This document shows, piece by piece, positions 13,471 through 18,169 of a stretch of DNA of 18,169 bases. Below the pieces are notes generated by a model, which ran no database searches, was not told the DNA's origin, and saw only the letters and a list, made by a program, of their open reading frames with translations. The stretch comes from JAFCDQ01 sp964571335 (GTDB lineage Archaea > Nanobdellota > Nanobdellia > Woesearchaeales > ARS49). The translations under genes and the position numbers were made by a program. The stretch is taken from assembly GCA_964571335.1 (NCBI GenBank), contig CAZNAM010000011.1, forward strand, positions 1 to 18,169, in the 5' to 3' direction. Position 1 is the stretch's first letter. Every line of letters starts with the position of its first letter.

Positions 13471-13839
13471 TTATTTTTGATTATAACTTTCAATTGCTTT
13501 TTCTAATTGTGATAAATCTGGTTTTGGAAATTGTGATTTTCCTTTAGATTCGTAGAAAGGTCCTTCAAATCCTAATTTCTTCCATGCTTCTGTTTGTTCC
13601 TGAATACTTATATATCTATTATTATCTTGATCTGCATGATTTATGAATTCATTATAGGATTCATTATATTCTTCTGATTTTTTATTTAGAGAATTGGATG
13701 CCTGAGAAACTACAAAAAAGGAATATGCAATACTTGCCATTCCTAACGCAATCATACAAAATGAGTATCTATAGGTGTGTTTCTCTATGTTTTTGCCAAT
13801 GGAACTGATAATGGATTCTGAAAATTTTATTATTCCCAT
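13471..13839 (-). CDS. Small membrane-anchored EF-hand protein
   Basis: From the ATG at 13839 the protein has 122 residues. A short cytoplasmic amphipathic N-terminus is followed by one membrane helix (about 26-46, YSFCMIALGMASIAYSFFVV), a Glu/Asn-rich linker, and a single canonical EF-hand loop, DQDNNRYISIQE (70-81). That loop has Asp at positions 1 and 3, Asn at 5 and Glu at 12, which are the calcium ligands. The remaining 40 residues are a polar helical tail. The EF-hand should face outward, where calcium is plentiful, possibly as a structural or adhesion element. The upstream TTG at 13872 is rejected because an AAGGTGA ribosome binding site (13844-13850) and a TATA box (13883-13890) fit the ATG. 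EF-hands usually pair, so one may mean dimerisation. Confidence 0.75.
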   Translation of the reverse strand: MGIIKFSESIISSIGKNIEKHTYRYSFCMIALGMASIAYSFFVVSQASNSLNKKSEEYNESYNEFINHADQDNNRYISIQEQTEAWKKLGFEGPFYESKGKSQFPKPDLSQLEKAIESYNQK

Positions 13840-13843
13840 TTTT

Positions 13844-13850
13844 TCACCTT
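13844..13850 (-). promoter_or_regulatory. Shine-Dalgarno sequence of the EF-hand gene
   Basis: On the minus strand the site reads AAGGTGA, four bases before the ATG at 13839. It decides between this ATG and the earlier in-frame TTG at 13872. Confidence 0.6.
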
Positions 13851-13882
13851 GATTGTTTATTTTTATTGTCAATCCTCTGAAC

Positions 13883-13890
13883 TTTATAAA
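13883..13890 (-). promoter_or_regulatory. TATA box of the EF-hand gene
   Basis: The element TTTATAAA gives a predicted transcription start near 13860 and a leader of about 20 bases. It lies in the region shared with the divergent gene at 13984, next to an eight-base palindrome (13899-13906). Confidence 0.5.
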
Positions 13891-13898
13891 ACTTACTT

Positions 13899-13906
13899 TG
13901 ACGTCA
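13899..13906. promoter_or_regulatory. Palindrome TGACGTCA between divergent promoters
   Basis: This perfect eight-base inverted repeat sits about 10 bases upstream of the EF-hand TATA box, in an otherwise AT-rich region. It is at a position where a transcription factor could act on the EF-hand promoter. A chance palindrome is possible and no regulator can be named. Confidence 0.25.
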
Positions 13907-13936
13907 CTACTACTTAATCGTTATGAAACAAAAACA

Positions 13937-13944
13937 TTTAAATA
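13937..13944 (+). promoter_or_regulatory. TATA box of the unknown gene at 13984
   Basis: The element reads TTTAAATA and begins 47 bases before the ATG. It predicts a short leader of about 15-18 bases, although no clear Shine-Dalgarno sequence precedes the ATG. Confidence 0.4.
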
Positions 13945-13983
13945 AACTCTGTTGGATTTATTTCAGATTATAAGTGTAATAAG

Positions 13984-14475
13984 ATGAAACCAAAATTTAA
14001 ATCTGAAAATAAAATTTATGAGATTGATCCAAAAAGAGTTGTTACTTTTGTTTATAAACTTCAAAATATCTTAGATAAAGAGATTAAAAAAAGAAGTCAA
14101 AATTCAAAAATACCAAGTGGATTTTTATTTTTTGAAGATTCAAAAATTGTAACCTTGGCTTCTGCTAAATATTTAAGAGATTTTTATAAAAAATTACAGG
14201 ATGGACCAATTATTAGATATTCAATTATAAGGTGGTTAAAAGAAACTTATGATTTGAATGAATATACTAAACCAAAACATTTTTTTGATAAAACTATTTG
14301 TATTTTGACTGATGAATTTGAAAAAGAAACAGGAGATTTTCTAAAACCTTTTACTTTAGGAGAGATTGTTATGTCTGAAGATGGATCTAAATTAACTCTT
14401 ACAACTAATAATTCAGATAAATTGGCAATAAATCCAAAAGAGATTTATGATGTAGCAGAGAAATATCTTGCTTGA
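13984..14475 (+). CDS. Hypothetical protein, 163 aa
   Basis: I do not recognise this protein. It has 163 residues, no signal peptide, no membrane helix and a single Cys, so it is probably cytoplasmic. Its layout suggests an alpha/beta domain: a basic N-terminus, a long helix (about 20-40, VVTFVYKLQNILDKEIKKR), a FLFFEDSKIVTL strand-turn-strand, basic helices through residue 95, then EIVMSEDGSKLTLTTNN as a beta hairpin near the end. The many Lys/Arg residues in the helices would allow nucleic-acid binding, but nothing specific shows it. It is a single rightward gene with its own TATA box. It ends three bases before the stop codon of the convergent AMP phosphorylase gene. Confidence 0.65.
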   Translation: MKPKFKSENKIYEIDPKRVVTFVYKLQNILDKEIKKRSQNSKIPSGFLFFEDSKIVTLASAKYLRDFYKKLQDGPIIRYSIIRWLKETYDLNEYTKPKHFFDKTICILTDEFEKETGDFLKPFTLGEIVMSEDGSKLTLTTNNSDKLAINPKEIYDVAEKYLA

Positions 14476-14478
14476 TGC

Positions 14479-15987
14479 TCAAGAATGATTTTTTTTACTT
14501 CTTATATCAAAAGTCTTTGTATTATTTAATGCATCAACTGCATATTTTAATTTTGTTTTGCTGTTAGAATAAATAGTAAATAAAGGTTGTCTGTTCTTGA
14601 CTTTATCTTTAGCTTTCACATATAATAATATTCCTGCTGATTTATCTCTTGGTGCTCCTGATAATCTTGCTATTTTTGCTATTCCTTCGTTTTCATATCC
14701 TCTTAGATATCCTTTTTTTGTTGCAAGAACAGTATAATGATATTTTCCCGCATGTAAATCAGATGGATTGACTTCTTTTCCTCCTTGTGCCTTGACAATT
14801 TTCATAAAAGCTTCATATGCTTTTCCTGATTCAAGTATCTCTTTTGCTTTTTTTCTTCCTGTCTTTCCGCCTGAAACAAAATCAATCAAGTCTCCTGCAA
14901 TCATTAAACTTTTATTTCTTAAATCAACAGGTCCTTTTTCATCATTTTTTAATATCCATAAGACATCTTTAACTTCTAATATCGGACCTATTCCATTCCC
15001 TACTGGTTCATTTCCTTGACATATCAAAACTTTTACTTTCATTCCTATTTTTCTTCCTAATGATATAAACATTTTTTTCAGCTTCTCTGCTTTTGCCATT
15101 GTTTTTACTTTTGTTTCTCTTCCAACAGGAATTTCCATTATCAGATGTGTTGCACCTACACTTGCTTTTTTTGACATTATGCTTGCAAGCATTTGTGCTT
15201 CTGAATCAATGCTTAATGGTCTTTCTACCTGTATTATCTTGTCATCTGCTGGTGCAAGATTTACAGATCCTCCCCAGACTATGAATCCTTTTGCTTTTTT
15301 TAATAAGGTTTTCAGAGTTTTAAATCTGAAACTTACATTGCACAAGACTTCCATAGTATCAGCTGTTCCTGCAGGGCTTGTTATTGCTCTACTACTTGTT
15401 TTTGGGAAAGTATATCCTGCTGCGGTAAGTATTGGAACAACTATCATTGTTGTCCTGTTGTTTGGGACTCCTCCTATGCTGTGCATGTCAACAATTTTTT
15501 TATCTTTTGGAAAAGTCATTTTATCTCCTGTTTCTATCATTGCTTTTGTTATGTCTGCTATTTCTTTCATGTTTGTAGGATGTACATAATAACTTGTTAC
15601 AAATGTTGTTAATTCTATATCTGTTAATCTGTTGTTTGATATATCGTCTATTATTTCATGTATTTGTTTATAATTCAAGGTTTTTCCATCTAATTTTTGT
15701 TTTATGTAGAATACAGATTCTGGTTTTCTTGCAATTTTTATTTTTATTATGTCTTTACCTTTTGCACCAAGAGCATCTATGACTTCTTCCATTAAGCCAA
15801 TCTCTCCTTTTTTTACTGTTTTTTCACTTTCTGCAATATCTACTACTGCCACTGTTGATTTTCCATTTTTTGTGACGTGAAGTCTGTCTAGATGATGTAT
15901 GTCTAATTTTGTTGCATCATCTTGGTTTAATATGACTACAGGAACTCCTCCTGTTGCTACATCTATGTCTTTTGCTTTTAATTTCAT
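14479..15987 (-). CDS. deoA: AMP phosphorylase (archaeal type)
   Basis: The 502-residue enzyme belongs to the thymidine/pyrimidine phosphorylase family but has the length and extra N-terminal domain (about 1-85) of archaeal AMP phosphorylases. These convert AMP plus phosphate to adenine and ribose-1,5-bisphosphate. Motifs are DMHSIGGVPNNRTT (167-180, replacing the D-K-H-S-x-G-G-x of thymidine phosphorylases), KTSSRAITSPAGTADTMEVL (196-215, phosphate binding) and GGSVNLAPADD (239-249). In archaea the product feeds ribose-1,5-bisphosphate isomerase and type III RubisCO, giving 3-phosphoglycerate; those genes are not in the window. The ATG overlaps the stop of the AI-2E-family gene by four bases, so the two are translationally coupled. 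The 3' end meets the convergent gene at 13984-14475 with a three-base gap. The symbol follows the family name. Confidence 0.9.
   Translation of the reverse strand: MKLKAKDIDVATGGVPVVILNQDDATKLDIHHLDRLHVTKNGKSTVAVVDIAESEKTVKKGEIGLMEEVIDALGAKGKDIIKIKIARKPESVFYIKQKLDGKTLNYKQIHEIIDDISNNRLTDIELTTFVTSYYVHPTNMKEIADITKAMIETGDKMTFPKDKKIVDMHSIGGVPNNRTTMIVVPILTAAGYTFPKTSSRAITSPAGTADTMEVLCNVSFRFKTLKTLLKKAKGFIVWGGSVNLAPADDKIIQVERPLSIDSEAQMLASIMSKKASVGATHLIMEIPVGRETKVKTMAKAEKLKKMFISLGRKIGMKVKVLICQGNEPVGNGIGPILEVKDVLWILKNDEKGPVDLRNKSLMIAGDLIDFVSGGKTGRKKAKEILESGKAYEAFMKIVKAQGGKEVNPSDLHAGKYHYTVLATKKGYLRGYENEGIAKIARLSGAPRDKSAGILLYVKAKDKVKNRQPLFTIYSNSKTKLKYAVDALNNTKTFDIRSKKNHS
14489..14496 (+). terminator. T8 tract, candidate terminator inside the opposite gene
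   Basis: Eight T follow the rightward stop (14475) by 13 bases. The tract lies within the last codons of AMP phosphorylase on the other strand, where it encodes lysines. It could end the rightward transcript after only a short antisense overlap. Confidence 0.35.
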
Positions 15988-17099
15988 TTTTTTGAAGAAT
16001 TATTTATTTTAAAACCAGGATGTAAGTCTGTCGCATATATTTCAATTACTTTTTGCATCATTGCAAGTATTAATGGTCCTAATATTATTCCAATAAATCC
16101 AAAAGCTATCAATCCTCCTAAAACACCAACTAGAATTAGTATTGGATGTACTTTTGCTCTTTCTCCAACTAGTATTGGTTTTAACCAGTTATCTGAGGTT
16201 GATATTATTAACATTCCATATAATGCCAATCCAATTCCTTTCCAAATCAAGGAATTTTGATCATGTACATATCCTGAAAATAATAAATACATGCTTGCAG
16301 GAAACCAGACTACCCATGCTCCTACAAAAGGTATTAATGCAAAAAACATAGTTACTGCTCCCCATAGTATTGGGCTTGGAACTCCAAAAATAAAGAAACC
16401 CATCATAGTCAATAATCCTTGAACTATTGCAATTATTAATGTTCCATATACTAATGCTTTTACAACTTCTTTTAATTGAGAAATTAGTTTTTCTTTGTGC
16501 TTTGAATCAATAGGAATGGTATTTTTTATAAGCTGAATAAATTTATCGCCGTCTCTTAAAAAATAAAATGTTGTAAATAATGCTATTGCTAAATTTAATA
16601 TCATTCCTGGTATACTTATTATTACTTCACCTAATTTTTCAGCGATAAATGCAACTATTTTATTAACAAAACTTATTATTTGACTTTTACTTTCGGGATG
16701 AAGCAGTGCTGTATTTATTTTTTGTATTGTTACACATATTAATCCATTATCAGTGCATTCTTTTGTTATAATATCTCCTGTTATTACTGAATTTTTTACG
16801 TTTAAGAACATATTTGCTGTTTCTTTAGCCATAACATTTCCCATCAATAAAATAGGAATTGCAAAAAATAAAAGTATTATTAATGTTGTTATTATTGCGG
16901 TTGTTGTTTTGTTTTTTATTTTTGTTAAGAATAATTTATAGATTGGATAAAAAATAAAGGCTAATAAAATTCCTGATATTATTGCAATTAAGAAGGGTTT
17001 AGCTATGTAAAAACTCAAAGCTAATAAAATAATAATTATTGTGATGAAAGTTATTTTATATAAATTAGATTTAATCTCCTCTTTTTTTGTTTTTGCCAT
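15984..17099 (-). CDS. AI-2E family membrane transporter
   Basis: This 371-residue protein belongs to the AI-2E exporter/UPF0118 family (COG0628), whose members include AI-2 exporters and Na+/H+ antiporters; the substrate here is unknown. The plan is typical: about eight membrane helices with a soluble stretch of some 80 residues after the third (about residues 90-160, holding two Cys). The second half has the conserved signatures FYFLRDGDKFIQLI (about 186-199), VKALVYGTLIIAIVQGLL, ALIPFVGAWVVWFPA, and DNWLKPILVGERAKVHPILI with the closing GGLIAFGFIGIILGP. The ATG lies only ten bases after the tRNA-Val 3' end with no TATA box or ribosome binding site between. It is probably transcribed from the tRNA promoter and released by tRNA 3' processing. 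Its stop overlaps the AMP phosphorylase start. Confidence 0.88.
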   Translation of the reverse strand: MAKTKKEEIKSNLYKITFITIIIILLALSFYIAKPFLIAIISGILLAFIFYPIYKLFLTKIKNKTTTAIITTLIILLFFAIPILLMGNVMAKETANMFLNVKNSVITGDIITKECTDNGLICVTIQKINTALLHPESKSQIISFVNKIVAFIAEKLGEVIISIPGMILNLAIALFTTFYFLRDGDKFIQLIKNTIPIDSKHKEKLISQLKEVVKALVYGTLIIAIVQGLLTMMGFFIFGVPSPILWGAVTMFFALIPFVGAWVVWFPASMYLLFSGYVHDQNSLIWKGIGLALYGMLIISTSDNWLKPILVGERAKVHPILILVGVLGGLIAFGFIGIILGPLILAMMQKVIEIYATDLHPGFKINNSSKK

Positions 17100-17109
17100 G
17101 TTGTTAAAA

Positions 17110-17182
17110 TGGGCCTGCCCAGAATTGAACTGGGGATCCCCTGCACGTCAAGCAGATGTCATAACCACTAGACCACAGGCCC
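17110..17182 (-). tRNA. tRNA-Val (anticodon GAC)
   Basis: The minus strand folds as a full cloverleaf. The acceptor stem is GGGCCTG paired with CAGGCCC, the D arm GTC/GAC around TAGTGGTTAT, the anticodon arm TCTGC-TTGACGT-GCAGG with anticodon GAC, the variable loop GGATC, and the T arm CCCAG-TTCAATT-CTGGG. The discriminator base at 17110 is A, as is usual for tRNA-Val. No intron is present and the CCA end is not encoded, so tRNA nucleotidyltransferase must add it. The anticodon reads GUC and GUU codons. A TATA element lies about 30 bases upstream. The AI-2E-family gene starts ten bases after the 3' end. Confidence 0.95.
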
Positions 17183-17207
17183 TTTATTCCTATTAACTGC
17201 TCTTGTG

Positions 17208-17215
17208 TTTTTAAA
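17208..17215 (-). promoter_or_regulatory. TATA box of the tRNA-Val gene
   Basis: On the minus strand the element reads TTTAAAAA, beginning about 33 bases before the tRNA 5' end. It predicts a transcription start within a few bases of the mature 5' end. It is also the best candidate promoter for the two downstream protein genes. Confidence 0.55.
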
Positions 17216-17230
17216 TTTTTTTAATTAAAC

Positions 17231-17245
17231 ATAAAAAAATAAAAT
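17231..17245 (-). terminator. U-tract terminator after the thioredoxin-fold gene
   Basis: Directly after the TAA at 17246-17248 the minus strand reads ATTTTATTTTTTTAT. It is a stem-less T-rich tract between this gene and the tRNA promoter. Confidence 0.45.
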
Positions 17246-18169
17246 TTAGCAGCTGCCTGCAGCTCCTTCACTTTCTTCATCTAAGATTGTGTTACATTCT
17301 GATGGTTTATTATCAAAGGCATTACATAATGCTATTTTGTAGTTTTCAGGTGCTCTGCCTCCTGAATATTCTACTCCATCAATAAATATTTGCGGACTTC
17401 CTTGTGCTCCATATTTTTTGTTTAGTTCCAATTCTTCTTTTAATATTGTTTCTGCTTCTTCGTTAAAGCAGGTTTTTATTTTTTCTACATCAAAGTTTTC
17501 TTTTTTTGCCGCATTTTCCCAGCATTCATCTACATTTTGATAAGTGCATTCTTTGTTCATTAATTTAACAAATTTAAAATATTCATCAATGCCCATTTCT
17601 TTTGCTACACAAATTTCTCTTACTCCTTGGTTTAATTCCTGAACTCCATGCATTGAACAATATTTTTGTTCTTCATCATAACAATAACTTTTATCTTGAT
17701 AATTGCTGTATATTACATAATGAGGATTAAATTCTGCAGTGTCTTTTAATAAGTCATATACTGGAGAAATTGCTTCTTCTGCTATATTCCCATATGGGCA
17801 GTATGACATTACAAAAAAGTCAATTTGTGGTTTATTATCGCCTAATTTAATACCTAAACTTTCATAAAATTCTTTTCTTTTTTCTTCATCAATCATAAAA
17901 TTTGCATTTATCATTTTTTGTTTAAGTAAATATCCTTCTTCAAATTTATCAAATGATTGTTCTATTATTTTTGGTTGTTGTTTATTTAGAAAAGTATCTT
18001 CTAATGTTTTGCTGAATATCAATGCAGGTATTTTTTCAAGATTGTATTTTTTTATAAGTTCTTTTCCTTGTTCTGTTGCAATATCTAAATATTTGTTTTC
18101 AATATTAGGTATTGCTTGTTTTAACTGATCTATTATTTATGTTAGCAAATTTAGTATAAAATGTTGTAG
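17246..18169 (-). CDS. Cys-rich thioredoxin-fold protein with GILT-like motif (partial, frame problem at edge)
   Basis: A TTG at 18022 opens 258 residues, but homologous-looking sequence continues upstream in frame for 38 more codons (IENKYLDIATEQGKEL, then KKYNLEKIPALIF, a thioredoxin-like half domain). There is then a TAA at 18137-18139, with no ATG between, so the true start is probably beyond the window. The second domain (numbering from 18022) has VMSYCPYG (75-78, CxxG rather than CxxC), CSMHGVQELNQGVREIC (122-138, close to the GILT signature C-x-x-H-G-x-x-E), and YGAQGSPQIFIDG with the cis-proline (210). More than a dozen Cys suggest a secreted thiol-disulfide protein. Another frame reading TTFYTKFANINN up to about 18132 could be the natural upstream part, implying a frameshift or a sequence error near the edge. 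The C-terminus ends in GSC. Confidence 0.7.

Noticed and set aside
13840..13872. TTG start at 13872 for the EF-hand protein
   Set aside because: The ATG at 13839 has a well-placed AAGGTGA site, and the extra eleven codons include that site itself.
15179..15589. A 136-residue rightward open frame opposite AMP phosphorylase
   Set aside because: It lies wholly within a well-identified gene and its hydrophobic composition comes from the reverse complement of that gene. No start signals precede it.
1..18169. CRISPR array, insertion sequence, phage or toxin-antitoxin genes
   Set aside because: No regularly spaced repeats, transposase or integrase motifs, or recognisable toxin-antitoxin pairs were seen in the proteins or in the intergenic sequence.

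Overview
The window looks like a stretch of an AT-rich, compact archaeal genome. The best fit is a DPANN lineage of the Woesearchaeota/Pacearchaeota kind, but that assignment is an inference from gene content and style, not from a marker-gene tree. The archaeal case rests on ribosomal protein eS1 (S3Ae), the KEOPS kinase Bud32, deoxyhypusine synthase, archaeal-type AMP phosphorylase, TATA boxes about 28-31 bases before several start codons (leaderless mRNAs), and a tRNA-Val without an encoded CCA. A run of exactly 100 N (10194-10293) marks an assembly gap, and the outermost genes at both edges are cut off.

Layout. 1-47 (-) holds the first codons of a probable tyrosyl-tRNA synthetase. 153-1960 (+) carries eS1, Bud32 and an unknown protein, each with its own TATA box. 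1979-2437 (-) is another unknown. 2499-6830 (-) is a four-gene operon with 4-base stop/start overlaps: a LolD/MacB-type ATPase, a membrane-anchored exoprotein of the S-layer/CARDB kind, and two paralogous MacB/FtsX permeases. 6953-7729 (-) is a secreted Cys-rich, Gln/Asn-rich protein. 7763-9762 (-) pairs deoxyhypusine synthase with a PLP-dependent decarboxylase that is split by one in-frame TAA. 9943-10481 (-) is a lipoprotein-like gene (or two genes) broken by the gap, just downstream of a large LamG/CARDB surface protein (to 12621). 12712-13401 (-) is a VIT1/CCC1 Fe/Mn transporter, 13471-13839 (-) a membrane-anchored single EF-hand protein, and 13984-14475 (+) an unknown. 14479-17182 (-) reads tRNA-Val, an AI-2E-family membrane protein and AMP phosphorylase. 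17246 to the window end (-) is a Cys-rich thioredoxin-fold protein with a GILT-like motif and a frame problem near the edge.

How the parts work together. Translation genes (tyrS, eS1, Bud32, deoxyhypusine synthase, tRNA-Val) are interleaved with an envelope-directed block (exporter, Cys-rich exoprotein, LamG protein, lipoprotein, EF-hand protein). AMP phosphorylase implies AMP salvage into ribose-1,5-bisphosphate. Start signals fall into two classes: leaderless starts behind a TATA box, and starts with a Shine-Dalgarno sequence where there is a short leader or an internal cistron. I found no CRISPR array, insertion sequence, phage or plasmid gene. The points most worth a second look are the in-frame TAA in the decarboxylase, the tRNA-Val/AI-2E linkage, the exporter operon with a CARDB protein where a MacA-type adaptor would be expected, and the GILT-like protein.
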